NCBI RefSeq assembly: GCF_001752365.1
Contig: NZ_MEIY01000001.1
Location: forward strand, 1,105,049 to 1,169,048
Reading direction: 5' to 3'
Source of the DNA: Marinobacter sp. X15-166B
GTDB lineage: Bacteria; Pseudomonadota; Gammaproteobacteria; Pseudomonadales; Oleiphilaceae
Length of the DNA: 64,000 bases
A model generated the notes under the pieces. The model was not told the DNA's origin and ran no database searches. It was given only the letters and a program-made list of their open reading frames with translations. The position numbers and the translations under genes were made by a program. Below, one piece after another: positions 16,627 to 25,524 of this stretch (position 1 is the stretch's first letter; every line of letters begins with the position of its first letter).

Positions 16627-18846
16627 CTACGCGCTCTGCGCCCCCATGGTGCGGGTCAGGTCAATCCCTGCCCGGGCGGCGCGGGCGGCGTGCAATTTCT
16701 TATAACTGTCGATCAGACGCAGGTGTTTGTCCAGGCCGTCCAACTGCATATTGGTTGGCGTCAGACCGTGGAAGCGCACCCTGCCATCCACCGAGCCAAC
16801 CACCGCATCCATCACCGCTTCACCAAACATGCGCCGGAGATTACCCTCGTAATCGCTCAGCTGCAGATCGTCATCGAGGGTGATTTCCAGCACCGCGTTC
16901 ATGGCCCGGTAAAACAGTTCGCGTTCCACCGTGTTGTCGTTGTACTGAATGAACATGTCGACCCGCTCGAGGGCTTCTTCGTGCTGTTGCAGCGCCAGAT
17001 TGATCAGCAGCCTCAGCTCCAGAATGGTGAGCTGCCCCCACACGGTGTTTTCATCGAACTCGATGCCGATCAGGGTGATGATGTCGGTGTACTCGTCGAT
17101 CTGGCTGTCTTCCAGACGCTCCGCCAGCGCTGCCAGTTGCTCGTCGTTCAGGATGTGCAGGTTGAGGATGTCTTCCCGGAAGGCCAGGGCCCGGTTGGTG
17201 TTGTCCCAGATCAGATCCTCGATCTCATAGACTTCAGAGTAGCCTGGCACCAGCATCCGGCAGACCGGCGCGCCCAGATCGTCGTACACGGTGGTGTACA
17301 CCTCTTTGCCCATGTCTTTGAGAATACCGAACAGGTAAGCGGCCTCTTCTTCGTTGGTGCCGGAGAAGTCCCACTCGGTGAACTCATAATCTGCCCGGGC
17401 ACTGAAGAAACGCCAGGAAACGATGCCAGACGAATCAATAAAGTGCTCCACATAGTTGTTCGGTTCAGTGACCGCATTACTGTTGAAGGTCGGCGGCAGG
17501 AAATCGTTGAGGCCTTCAAAGCTGCGCCCCTGCATCAACTCGGTGAGACTGCGCTCCAGGGCCACCTCCAGGGTCGGATGGGCACCAAAGGAGGCAAACA
17601 CCCCGCAGGTTTTCGGATTCATCAGGGTGACATTGACCACCGGGAACTGGCCGCCCAAAGAGGCATCCTTGACCAGCACCGGATACCCCTGCGCCTCCAG
17701 TGCGCGAATCCCCTCGAGAATGTTCGGGTACTTTTCCAGTACCTGCAGGGGAATGTCCGGGAGCGCGATTTCTTCCTGAATGATCTGCTTTTTCACCGCC
17801 CGTTCAAAAATTTCGGACAGGCACTGCACCTGGGCTTCGTACAGGGTATTGCCTGCACTCATGCCATTGCTCAGGTACAGGTTCTCGATCAGATTGGTGG
17901 GAAAGTACACCACCTCACCGTCGGAGTGGCGTACAAAGGGCAAGGCACACACCCCGCGCGCTGTGTTGCCCGAATTGGTGTCGATCAGGTTGGAGCCGCG
18001 CAGCTCACCCTCCGGGTTATAAATGTCCAGGCAGTAATCATCCAGAATGCCCAGCGGCAGTTCGTCATTGGGTCCCGGTTTGAACCAGCGCTCCCGTGGG
18101 TAATGGACAAACGCGCTGTTGGCGATGTCTTCACCAAAAAACTGATCGTTGTAGAAGAAGTTACAGTTCAGCCGCTCGATGAACTCCCCCAGGGCCGAAC
18201 ACAGCGCGCTCTCCTTGGTGGAACCCTTGCCGTTGGTGAAGCACATGGGCGAGGCCGCATCCCGGGCGTGCAGAGACCACACGTGGGGCACGATGTTGCG
18301 CCACGACGCGATCTCGATCTTCATCCCCAGATCCGCCAGGATGCCGGTCATATGGGCAATGGTCTGCTCCAGGGGTGCGTCTTTACCGACGATGTAGGTT
18401 TGTGCATCGCCCTCAGGCTTGGTGAGCAGCAGCGCCTGCGCGTCCTCCGCCAGGTTGTCGACGATGTCAATCTGGAACTCGGGACCGGTTTGTATGACTT
18501 TCTTGACCGTGCAGCGGTCGATCGACCGCACAATGCCCTGGCGGTGCTTTTCGGGCAGGTCTTCGGGCAACTCCACCTGGATCCTGAAAATCTGTTTGTA
18601 GCGATTTTCAGGATCGACAATGTTGTTTTGCGACAGGCGGATGTTGTCCGTGGGTATGTCACGGGCCAGGCAATACACTTTCACAAAATAGGCGGCACAC
18701 AACGCTGAAGACGCCAGAAAATAGTCAAACGGGCCCGGGGCCGAGCCGTCGCCCTTGTAGCGTATGGGCTGGTCGGCAATCACCGTGAAGTCGTCAAACT
18801 TGGCTTCAACCCGGAGGTTGTCGAGATAATTAACGTTGATTTCCAT
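16627..18846 (-). CDS. OsmC-YcaO fusion protein
   Basis: 739 residues. Residues 1-135 form an OsmC-like domain (FTVIADQPIRYKGDG near 20, APGPFDYFLASSALCAAYFV near 36). Residues about 150-560 are a YcaO domain with the ATP-binding helix SALCSALGEFIERLN near 213-227, the LSNGMSAGNTLYEAQVQCL stretch near 322 and ARGVCALP. The last 180 residues are helical. YcaO proteins use ATP to phosphorylate amide oxygens, forming thiazoles, oxazoles or thioamides, or activating RimO. E. coli YcaO lacks the OsmC domain. The combination suggests thiol or peroxide chemistry. No RiPP precursor is visible nearby. The gene is 29 bases from the DUF6868 gene. Confidence 0.88.
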   Translation of the reverse strand: MEINVNYLDNLRVEAKFDDFTVIADQPIRYKGDGSAPGPFDYFLASSALCAAYFVKVYCLARDIPTDNIRLSQNNIVDPENRYKQIFRIQVELPEDLPEKHRQGIVRSIDRCTVKKVIQTGPEFQIDIVDNLAEDAQALLLTKPEGDAQTYIVGKDAPLEQTIAHMTGILADLGMKIEIASWRNIVPHVWSLHARDAASPMCFTNGKGSTKESALCSALGEFIERLNCNFFYNDQFFGEDIANSAFVHYPRERWFKPGPNDELPLGILDDYCLDIYNPEGELRGSNLIDTNSGNTARGVCALPFVRHSDGEVVYFPTNLIENLYLSNGMSAGNTLYEAQVQCLSEIFERAVKKQIIQEEIALPDIPLQVLEKYPNILEGIRALEAQGYPVLVKDASLGGQFPVVNVTLMNPKTCGVFASFGAHPTLEVALERSLTELMQGRSFEGLNDFLPPTFNSNAVTEPNNYVEHFIDSSGIVSWRFFSARADYEFTEWDFSGTNEEEAAYLFGILKDMGKEVYTTVYDDLGAPVCRMLVPGYSEVYEIEDLIWDNTNRALAFREDILNLHILNDEQLAALAERLEDSQIDEYTDIITLIGIEFDENTVWGQLTILELRLLINLALQQHEEALERVDMFIQYNDNTVERELFYRAMNAVLEITLDDDLQLSDYEGNLRRMFGEAVMDAVVGSVDGRVRFHGLTPTNMQLDGLDKHLRLIDSYKKLHAARAARAGIDLTRTMGAQSA

Positions 18847-18960
18847 TGCGAGGGTACCGGTGGGAAGATTTGGGCGCGCGCGGGCCGCAGGTCGCCATTA
18901 TTATCCAGCTTTCGGCGTCCCTCGTCTTGGTTTTTTGCCCACGGATTTCCCCCCGGAGCG

Positions 18961-19248
18961 TTATTTATGGGCAATGGTTTTGCTGGTGAACAAATAATCT
19001 TTCAGTTCTTCATCCAACTTGGGATCACGGCGGCGAATCCACTCCAGCACCATTGCGGCGTGCTCTTTCTCTTCGTCCCGATTGTGGATCAGGATCGCTC
19101 TTAATTCGTCGTCCTTGCACGCATCCACACGCTGGTTATACCAGTCGATGGCCTCCAACTCCTCCATCAGCGAGGTGACGGCTCTGTGCATATCTCTGGT
19201 TTCATCGGTAAGCTCATTGATGGGCTCGTGATAGCCTTCATTTGCCAT
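18961..19248 (-). CDS. Encapsulin-cargo-type ferritin-like protein (EncFtn family), no targeting tail
   Basis: 95 residues. It closely resembles the encapsulated ferritin of Rhodospirillum rubrum: HEPINEL at 7-13, TRDMHRAVTSLMEELEAIDWY at 17-37, NRDEEKEHAAMVLEWIRR at 56-73. The iron-site residues align as E29, E30, E32, W36, Y37, E59, E60 and H63. The R. rubrum protein continues with a long tail ending in an encapsulin-loading peptide; this one ends at YLFTSKTIAHK with none, and no encapsulin gene is in the window. EncFtn proteins form decameric rings with ferroxidase activity but need the capsid for storage. Confidence 0.85.
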   Translation of the reverse strand: MANEGYHEPINELTDETRDMHRAVTSLMEELEAIDWYNQRVDACKDDELRAILIHNRDEEKEHAAMVLEWIRRRDPKLDEELKDYLFTSKTIAHK

Positions 19249-19439
19249 GGTGGTTATCCCTGCTTGGTCGATCAGTCGAATAAAGGGGTTTCTATGCCTG
19301 ATTCTGGACGTTCCGGAGCTACGTCTCCCTTCATCATAGCTCAGTCTGCCGTCGGCAACGGCGGCGATGTACCCAAGGGGGCGGCCTCGGGATTGAGGCC
19401 CCGCAACGGGGCGTCGACAACGGGCAGGGAGTGCCGCCA

Positions 19440-20357
19440 ATGACCAATCCGGCCACCTTCGTATCCACCCCCAAGGGAGCCAGACTGGCCCCGTTACTCT
19501 ATCTGCTGGCCGGGGGCGCACTGATGGGGCTGTCCACCAACCTGGCAAAGCTTGCGGGCGAGGCCCAGCTGCCGCCGCTGGCATTTTTGTGCTGGTCCAT
19601 CAGTGGTGCGGCGCTGGTGCTGATGACCGTGGCCGCATTGCGCCGGAACCTGCCACCGCTGACCCCGCGCACGCTGGAATACTACCTGGTCTCGGCCCTG
19701 CTGGGGGTGGCCGGCGCCAACCTGATCTTTTTTTCAGCCATCCCCCATGTGGGCGCCGGCTTCGTTGCGCTGATCATCTCGCTGCCGCCGCTGCTGACCT
19801 ATGTGGGCGCCCTGGTCCTCCACATGGAGCGGTTTCAGGCGCCCCGCGCCACCGGGGTGGCGGCGGCGCTGGCCGGAGCCGGCATACTGGCGGCGAACAA
19901 GCTTGCCGCGCCCGACGCCGATGTGTTCTGGATCCTGCTGGCCCTGGGCGGCCCTGTCCTGCTGGCCATCGGCAATCTGTACCGCACCCTGCGGTGGCCG
20001 CCGGGGGTGGCCGCCGATGCGCTGGTGCCAGGGGTACTGATCACCGCCGCAGTGATGCTGCTGGCTGCCGGGCTGCTGCCCGGATTCTCGCTCGTCGTGC
20101 CCTTAGACCGGCACCTGCCGCTCGCCCTGATTGCCCTGCAGTCCGTGGTGTTTGCGGGGATGTTTCTGCTGCTGTTCTTGCTGCAGAAAACCGGCGGACC
20201 GGTCCTGCTCAGCCTGCTGGGCTCGGTCGGTGCCCTGGTGGGGGTGCCGGTCGCTATCTTCCTGCTGGGTGAAGCACCGCCCGAAGGTCTGTTGCTGGGT
20301 GCCACGCTGATCGCCACCGGTGTTACCCTGTTGACCCTTGGCCGGAGCAGAATGTAA
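19440..20357 (+). CDS. EamA/DMT family transporter
   Basis: 305 residues, two EamA domains with ten predicted helices: [21 protein letters not shown] near 18-38 and [23 protein letters not shown] near 257-279 mark the first and last pairs. Substrate unknown. I start at ATG 19440, with CAGGGAG upstream; a GTG three codons earlier is also possible. It is not obviously linked to a regulator. Confidence 0.85.
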   Translation: MTNPATFVSTPKGARLAPLLYLLAGGALMGLSTNLAKLAGEAQLPPLAFLCWSISGAALVLMTVAALRRNLPPLTPRTLEYYLVSALLGVAGANLIFFSAIPHVGAGFVALIISLPPLLTYVGALVLHMERFQAPRATGVAAALAGAGILAANKLAAPDADVFWILLALGGPVLLAIGNLYRTLRWPPGVAADALVPGVLITAAVMLLAAGLLPGFSLVVPLDRHLPLALIALQSVVFAGMFLLLFLLQKTGGPVLLSLLGSVGALVGVPVAIFLLGEAPPEGLLLGATLIATGVTLLTLGRSRM

Positions 20358-20447
20358 ACAACCGTTGCCAATTAAGGGCTTAACTGCGGTATAGTCTCAC
20401 CCCTCAGGCTCGACCCTTGGCCCCCCCACAAACAGGCTCCTTGCATT

Positions 20448-21392
20448 ATGGACAGTGTATTAATCGTTGCTGGTATTCTGGCGGTACTGGTTGTTGTAAC
20501 CCTGATCAAAACGGTACGCATCGTACCCCAGGCCGAAGTTCAGGTGATTGAACGCCTGGGTCGCTTCCACCGGGTGCTGAGCGGCGGCCTCAATGTTGTG
20601 GTGCCGTTTGTGGATCAGGTCAGAACCCGGTTCAACACCCAGGAACAGCTGATCGACATTCCCTCACAGCAGGTGATTACCGCCGACAACGTGCAGATCA
20701 CCATAGACGGTGTGGTGTTTCTGCGCATCAACGATGCCCAGAGAGCCACCTACGAAATCAAGGATCTGAACGACTCCATTTCCCAGCTGGCGCAAACCAC
20801 GCTGCGCTCGGAAATCGGTAAAATGGAACTGGATAATACTTTGTCCAGCCGCGACGAGATGAACCAGGCGCTGCTCAATGCCCTGGATGCCGCATCGGGT
20901 GGCTGGGGCGCCAAGGTGACCCGGGTCGAGATCAGTGACATTTCGGTGTCCGCGAACGTGCAGCAGGCCATGGAACTGCAACTGCAGGCGACCCGCGAAC
21001 GCCGGGCCATCGAAACCAAGGCCGAAGCCGACAAAAACGCCACCATCTATCAGGCGGAAGGCGACCGCGCTCAGGCGTATATGCAGGCCGAAGCGCTGGA
21101 GCGGATGGCCGAAGCCAAGAAAAAAGAAGCAGTGCTGTTGGCGGAAGCGGCCCGCCAGGAAGAAATTCTCATGGCGTCCGGCCAGAAGCAGGCGCTGGAA
21201 CTGATTTCCGAAGGCCTGCGGGAAAACCCGGACGCCGCTAACTTTATCCTTGCCAAGGAACGCATCGCGGCCTGGGAAGGCATCGCCGCAAGCGACAGCC
21301 AGAACAAGGTCATTGTGCCCTACGAAGCGACCGAACTGGTGGGCAGCCTGGCCCTGCTGAAGGACATGATCGGCGCCCAGAAAAACCCATAA
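20448..21392 (+). CDS. qmcA: SPFH/band-7 (stomatin-type) membrane protein
   Basis: 314 residues. Residues 5-25 form a single membrane anchor, followed by the stomatin-like band-7 domain (VQVIERLGRFHRVLSGGLNVVVPFVDQV near 29-56, DSISQLAQTTLRSEIGKMELD near 108-128) and a long alanine/glutamate-rich coiled coil (about 190-260). This order matches the paraslipin/QmcA group, which forms large oligomeric membrane scaffolds. An nfeD-like gene follows 50 bases downstream, the standard genetic pair. The start ATG has a weak ribosome binding site. QmcA versus a close paralogue is a family-level assignment. Confidence 0.88.
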   Translation: MDSVLIVAGILAVLVVVTLIKTVRIVPQAEVQVIERLGRFHRVLSGGLNVVVPFVDQVRTRFNTQEQLIDIPSQQVITADNVQITIDGVVFLRINDAQRATYEIKDLNDSISQLAQTTLRSEIGKMELDNTLSSRDEMNQALLNALDAASGGWGAKVTRVEISDISVSANVQQAMELQLQATRERRAIETKAEADKNATIYQAEGDRAQAYMQAEALERMAEAKKKEAVLLAEAARQEEILMASGQKQALELISEGLRENPDAANFILAKERIAAWEGIAASDSQNKVIVPYEATELVGSLALLKDMIGAQKNP

Positions 21393-21442
21393 CCCCTGGA
21401 TGAGCGGCCGGGGTGCACGACCGGCTCGGTTTGGAGAAACGC

Positions 21443-21892
21443 ATGATTGAGCTGTCCCTGAGCTGGTGGCTGTTGGTATCCCTGGGGGTCGCCCTGGTGA
21501 TTGCCGAGATGTTCATTGGCACCTTTGTGGTCCTGTGGTTCGGTATCGGTGCGATTCTGACCGGCCTGCTGACTTTGATGATGCCGGACCTGAATCTGGG
21601 GCTGCAATTGCTGCTTTCCACCCTCGTCGGGGCGGTGTTGATGTTTTTGCTGCGCAGCCGCTATCTGACCCCTGGAAACGCCGAATCCGACGCCATGCAC
21701 ACCTTCACCGCCACCGAAGGCCGCTTGCACCTGGGCAGCAACGGCACCTACTCGGTGTTCGCCAACGGCACCTATTGGGGCATTCAAAACATTGATGCCA
21801 TCGACCCCGAAGCACGGGTCGAAGGTGCAACCGTATCGATTACGGCGTTCGTCAACAATCAGGCGGTGCTGAGGGAAAAACCAACGCCTTGA
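21443..21892 (+). CDS. NfeD family membrane protein
   Basis: 149 residues from ATG 21443 (GGAGAAACGC upstream). Two or three helices (8-72) precede a soluble OB-fold of the NfeD C-terminal domain (LGSNGTYSVFANGTYWGIQN near 100-119, GATVSITAFVNNQAVLRE near 128). NfeD short forms partner with stomatin-type SPFH proteins, and this gene directly follows one. Short forms lack the ClpP-type protease domain of the long forms. Confidence 0.88.
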   Translation: MIELSLSWWLLVSLGVALVIAEMFIGTFVVLWFGIGAILTGLLTLMMPDLNLGLQLLLSTLVGAVLMFLLRSRYLTPGNAESDAMHTFTATEGRLHLGSNGTYSVFANGTYWGIQNIDAIDPEARVEGATVSITAFVNNQAVLREKPTP

Positions 21893-21958
21893 TTTTCAGG
21901 CGTTCCCTTGGCACCGTCCCGGGTCGCGACAGCCTATAATTTCAGGAGAACATCTGTA

Positions 21959-22372
21959 ATGAGCACCGATCTGTATCAGCAAGGGATCGACAAAATCCAG
22001 GAACTGACCGCCTCTCCGGATGACAACCCTACCGGTGAAATGGACATCGGCGAAGCCTTCAAGGACATTGCCCCGGATTTAACCAAGTACGTGGTTGAGT
22101 TTGCATTTGGCGGCATTTACTCGCGCCCGGGACTGGATAACAAACAAAAAGTCCTGACCACCATCACCGCGCTGGTGGCGCAAGGCAAACCGCAAATCGG
22201 CATGCACATCAAGACCGGACTGACGGTGGGCCTGACCCCAGAAGAGATCGTCGGCTGCATCATGCACCTGATCCCTTACACCGGGTTCCCGAGTGTGCTG
22301 AACGCGCTGACGGTCGCCAAACAGATCTTTGAGGAGCAAGGCCTGACGGTGGATACCACGGGGCTGGAATAA
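21959..22372 (+). CDS. Carboxymuconolactone decarboxylase (CMD) family protein
   Basis: 137 residues from ATG 21959 (AGGAG upstream). The helical CMD fold is visible: DKIQELTASPD near 11-21, ARG/LVAQGKPQIGMHIKTGLTVG near 69-91 and PEEIVGCIMHLIPYTGFPSVLNAL near 94-117. The last stretch is the family active-site loop. It has no CxxC pair, so it is closer to PcaC-type than to AhpD-type members. Whether it acts on gamma-carboxymuconolactone is unclear because no beta-ketoadipate genes are nearby. It converges with the catabolic operon that begins at 28168. Confidence 0.8.
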   Translation: MSTDLYQQGIDKIQELTASPDDNPTGEMDIGEAFKDIAPDLTKYVVEFAFGGIYSRPGLDNKQKVLTTITALVAQGKPQIGMHIKTGLTVGLTPEEIVGCIMHLIPYTGFPSVLNALTVAKQIFEEQGLTVDTTGLE

Positions 22373-22501
22373 ACACTTAGCAGGTCCACCAGGTATAAAC
22401 CGTTAACATAGGCGAAGCGGTGGATTTGGACCCAACCAGAAAGATCAGGCCCAAATCCCCGCCCCCGCAGGGCAGCCCCCGTGCGGCTCCGTCAACACGG
22501 T

Positions 22502-23191
22502 CTAATCCACGAACTCCCCTTTGAGCAAGGCCACGGTTTGCGCCGCCGAGCGGATGTCTGCACTCCACGAGGCGACGGTATTGATGGCTGAGTTGTGCTC
22601 GGCTTCGCTGAGCGCCGCATTGGCGTCAGCCACCATAATCACCTTGAAGCCCAACTGTTGCGCATCTCGGGCGGTCAATTCACAGCACACGTTGGTCAGT
22701 GTCCCTGAAATCAGCAGCGTCTCGATGCCGCGCGCCCGCAGAATGTCCAACGCGTCCGAATGCCCCTGGGTAAAGGCACTGAAGCGGGTTTTATCCAGAA
22801 TCAGATCCTGCTCCCTCACATCCAGTCGTGGGTATAAAGCGTGCCCATGGGAGCCGTGCTGAAACGTCTCGACCTGAGTTTTAGCAAACGTCTCATTCTG
22901 GAAATGTTGGAAAAATACCGGCCAGTGATCGGTCGCCGTGGTGGTAAACCTGAAAAACACGTTGATACCCCCAGCCTCCCGCAAGCCGACCGTGACCGCG
23001 TTGATGTTGTCGACAATGTCTCTGGCTTCAGGGACCTCTAGAAAGGCCCCTTCTTCGACAAATGCATTCTGCATATCAACGACCAGGTGCGCAGTTCGCG
23101 TGGGATCTATATCCCGGTAGGCAAATTCGCGCCCCCCTTTTAATGCCCGGTAGCGGGCGCGTATGGCAGGATCGATAATGGTGGTATGCAT
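22502..23191 (-). CDS. Isochorismatase-family cysteine hydrolase
   Basis: 229 residues. The catalytic triad D39 (LVVDMQN), K134 (ILDKTRFSAF) and C169 (SGTLTNVCCE) is intact. Family members include nicotinamidases, maleamate amidohydrolase NicF, N-carbamoylsarcosine amidase and isochorismatases, so an amide or imide substrate is likely. It is the last gene of the Rieske operon, 15 bases after the NCS1 permease gene. NicF for the maleamate step is encoded separately at 31764, so this hydrolase probably works on an upstream intermediate such as a pyridine carboxamide. Substrate not established. Confidence 0.82.
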   Translation of the reverse strand: MHTTIIDPAIRARYRALKGGREFAYRDIDPTRTAHLVVDMQNAFVEEGAFLEVPEARDIVDNINAVTVGLREAGGINVFFRFTTTATDHWPVFFQHFQNETFAKTQVETFQHGSHGHALYPRLDVREQDLILDKTRFSAFTQGHSDALDILRARGIETLLISGTLTNVCCELTARDAQQLGFKVIMVADANAALSEAEHNSAINTVASWSADIRSAAQTVALLKGEFVD

Positions 23192-23206
23192 TTGTACACC
23201 CTCTTA

Positions 23207-24628
23207 TTATTTTGCAAACACTGGCTCGGCTACAGGAATATCGGCCGAATCTACAACGTAGGTACGCCCCTTGGTCGCCACCGCTAATGCAACGTGTACC
23301 ACGAAGGCCACCACGAATCCAATGTAAGCCGACAGGCCATTAATGATCGGATCGGTGACCATAAACCAGATATACGAAGCGATCGATACGCCCGTCAGCA
23401 GCGCGGTGATACCCACCGGGTTATAGCGCCGAATCCGGGAGGTGCGATACTCAATCGGACCGGTGACAATTTTCAGCATGCCCCGCACCACGACAATATC
23501 CGCCACCACGCAAGCCACCCAGGACAGCAGAAACACGCCAGTCCATTGCAGATAGACAATCAGATTGCCCAAAACATCGGCCCACATAAGCCCGATGCAA
23601 ACTGCGGTTACCGCCAGGATCCAGACCCGGCGCGTCAACGAAGGGGCTCCCAAAATATCCGAGGCCGACGAGAACGCCACGGAACTGACGTGGATGTTGG
23701 TCAGGTTCACCCGTATCTGTGATACCCACGCCAGCACAACGCCGGGCACCAGACCAATCAAGCCGATAAAGTAAATGGACGGCTCAATGCTGCCGGTAAT
23801 CAGGGTGAAGTACATTCCCAGGGGCATGGCGACAAAAAACAGCAGCGCATAGGGTAAGACCACGCTCACCAGAGCCTTGCGCCTGAACTCACTCGGGCGG
23901 ATAAAGCGGTTATAGTCGGACGCTTCAAACGGGTTGATGCCCACCGTACCCGCCAGGGCGGCCATGACAGCAATAACTCCGACGACACCACCGACAGCGC
24001 CTTCAGGCATCGCCGTGAACAGCCCTTCGGGCATACCGCCGTGGGTATTCCAGGCGGACACGATGGCCCAGAGCAGCAAAACCACATAGAGGAAGACCGT
24101 CCAGCCCAGAATTTTGGTCATCGAACTGATGCCGTTCCACGCCATGGGTACAAAAATCAGGGCCACAATCACGTGCCAGACTTTGTCCGGAAGATCCCAG
24201 ATCTGGGCGGCGGAATACGCCAGGATCTGCCCCTCGGCGGCGGCATAGATCACAAAGGTGCTTGCGTAAATAGACGTGGTCAAAACAGAGCCCGCAGCAC
24301 CGAACCCCGTACCTCGCGTGAGGAGTTCAGCGGTCAGACCCTCTTTCGATGCTGTGTAGGTAACGATCAGCGTAAATACAATCAGCAAAACAAAGGAAAT
24401 GCCCAGCGCGATCCAGGTTGCCGCGGCACCGCTTTGATTCAGAAACAGGCCACCGACCAGAATGAAGAAGAACGCGGTGACAAACCCGACCAAAACGCTG
24501 AAGACCGCGCCAGCGCCGCGCTTGGCATGATCAGGCACCCGGGTGCGTGAGTAATCATTGTGTGCATCGTGATCCGAGGTGTATTCAGCATCACTGAGCG
24601 GAGTGTTCATATCTACCGAATTTGACAT
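23207..24628 (-). CDS. NCS1 family nucleobase/pyridine-type permease
   Basis: 473 residues with about twelve hydrophobic helices. NCS1 landmarks include GAGAVFSVLVGFVTAFFFI near 38-56, LTTSIYASTFVIYAAAEGQI near 115-134, ALAGTVGINPFEASDYNRFI near 217-236 and VNLTNIHVSSVAFSSASD near 306-323. NCS1 proteins are proton or sodium symporters for nucleobases, allantoin, hydantoins, pyridoxine-type vitamins and nicotinamide riboside. Being inside a pyridine catabolic operon, uptake of the pathway substrate is likely. It is 15 bases upstream of the hydrolase gene and 32 downstream of the outer-membrane gene. Confidence 0.85.
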   Translation of the reverse strand: MSNSVDMNTPLSDAEYTSDHDAHNDYSRTRVPDHAKRGAGAVFSVLVGFVTAFFFILVGGLFLNQSGAAATWIALGISFVLLIVFTLIVTYTASKEGLTAELLTRGTGFGAAGSVLTTSIYASTFVIYAAAEGQILAYSAAQIWDLPDKVWHVIVALIFVPMAWNGISSMTKILGWTVFLYVVLLLWAIVSAWNTHGGMPEGLFTAMPEGAVGGVVGVIAVMAALAGTVGINPFEASDYNRFIRPSEFRRKALVSVVLPYALLFFVAMPLGMYFTLITGSIEPSIYFIGLIGLVPGVVLAWVSQIRVNLTNIHVSSVAFSSASDILGAPSLTRRVWILAVTAVCIGLMWADVLGNLIVYLQWTGVFLLSWVACVVADIVVVRGMLKIVTGPIEYRTSRIRRYNPVGITALLTGVSIASYIWFMVTDPIINGLSAYIGFVVAFVVHVALAVATKGRTYVVDSADIPVAEPVFAK

Positions 24629-24660
24629 AACTCTGCCTCTATTGTTTTTGTTTTAGCTGT

Positions 24661-25479
24661 TCAGAAATGATATTCCGTCATAAGCATGGGGGCGCTCTCC
24701 CGTGAGCCTCCCGTCGAGTCCAACGACTCATCATTGCCAAACATATTCCGCCAGGCCTGATACCCCACCCCGACGTTAAATCCTGACCCGGCGATATCGA
24801 CCAGATAGGTGACCCGGGCCATCAGCTCTGTTTTGGTTTCGTTGCCAAAGCCATCCTTCCCCTTGGCTCCGGTGGCACTGACAAACCCTCCGAAACTGCC
24901 CGGGCCCAACGGTATACTCCACGCACTGCCCACCGACCAGGTGGGATCAAAACTGACCGCCTGCCCCGTAAAGCCGTTGTAATTGGTCTCCTTGTAACCA
25001 GCCACTGAAAAACTCCAGAAACCGGTAGTGATGGGCACCGGTATCTCAAAACCCAGCCGGTATTTTCGCGGGCGCGATCCGAAGGCGGTGTTTTTCGAGC
25101 CCAGATCCACTCGGGCCAACACGGAAATCTGACTCAGGTAATCGTAGGTCCTGGCATTCACCCCCAAGACGGAGAAAGGCACTGTGCGCTGGTAGAAACC
25201 ATAGATTTCCTGAGCGCCGTCCGTGCCTTCGACCGCGTGATCCTGACTGTCCGATACAATGGTGTCGACGGTGAAGTAATTACCCCCGTAAGAGTCGCCA
25301 CCCACATGGGTAAAATTGAACATGGATTTGGTGATTCGGGGGCCGGCACCCGGTTCAGCGAATCGCTCCCCGTGCCTGATCCCTATGGATGTATCGCTCC
25401 AGTTAGCGGCCTGGGCATTGAGAGAGACCAGCAGTGCACCCGCAATAACAATCGAACTATTCACCTTGCTTTGACTCAT
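24661..25479 (-). CDS. Outer-membrane beta-barrel, Tsx-like channel
   Basis: 272 residues. A signal peptide ends at AQA|ANW (about residue 25). The mature protein starts WSDTSIGIRHGERF, has alternating beta strands of about ten residues, and ends in EYHF, the terminal phenylalanine expected for barrels inserted by BAM. The arrangement resembles the Tsx/OmpK nucleoside-channel family but similarity is limited. A 12-stranded small-molecule channel is likely. Being in the Rieske operon, it probably passes the same compound that the NCS1 permease takes up. Confidence 0.65.
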   Translation of the reverse strand: MSQSKVNSSIVIAGALLVSLNAQAANWSDTSIGIRHGERFAEPGAGPRITKSMFNFTHVGGDSYGGNYFTVDTIVSDSQDHAVEGTDGAQEIYGFYQRTVPFSVLGVNARTYDYLSQISVLARVDLGSKNTAFGSRPRKYRLGFEIPVPITTGFWSFSVAGYKETNYNGFTGQAVSFDPTWSVGSAWSIPLGPGSFGGFVSATGAKGKDGFGNETKTELMARVTYLVDIAGSGFNVGVGYQAWRNMFGNDESLDSTGGSRESAPMLMTEYHF

Positions 25480-25524
25480 TGTTATTTTCTCTTTTCAGCT
25501 TCAGGTTGATGTTGTTTTTGTTGT

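Noticed and set aside
18961..19584. A longer reading of the ferritin-like gene that starts at 19584
   Set aside because: The upstream 112 residues are arginine/proline-rich with no ferritin likeness; the ATG at 19248 matches the family N-terminus.
21959..22372. CMD-family gene as part of the Rieske operon
   Set aside because: It is on the opposite strand and converges with that operon, so it is not co-transcribed with it.
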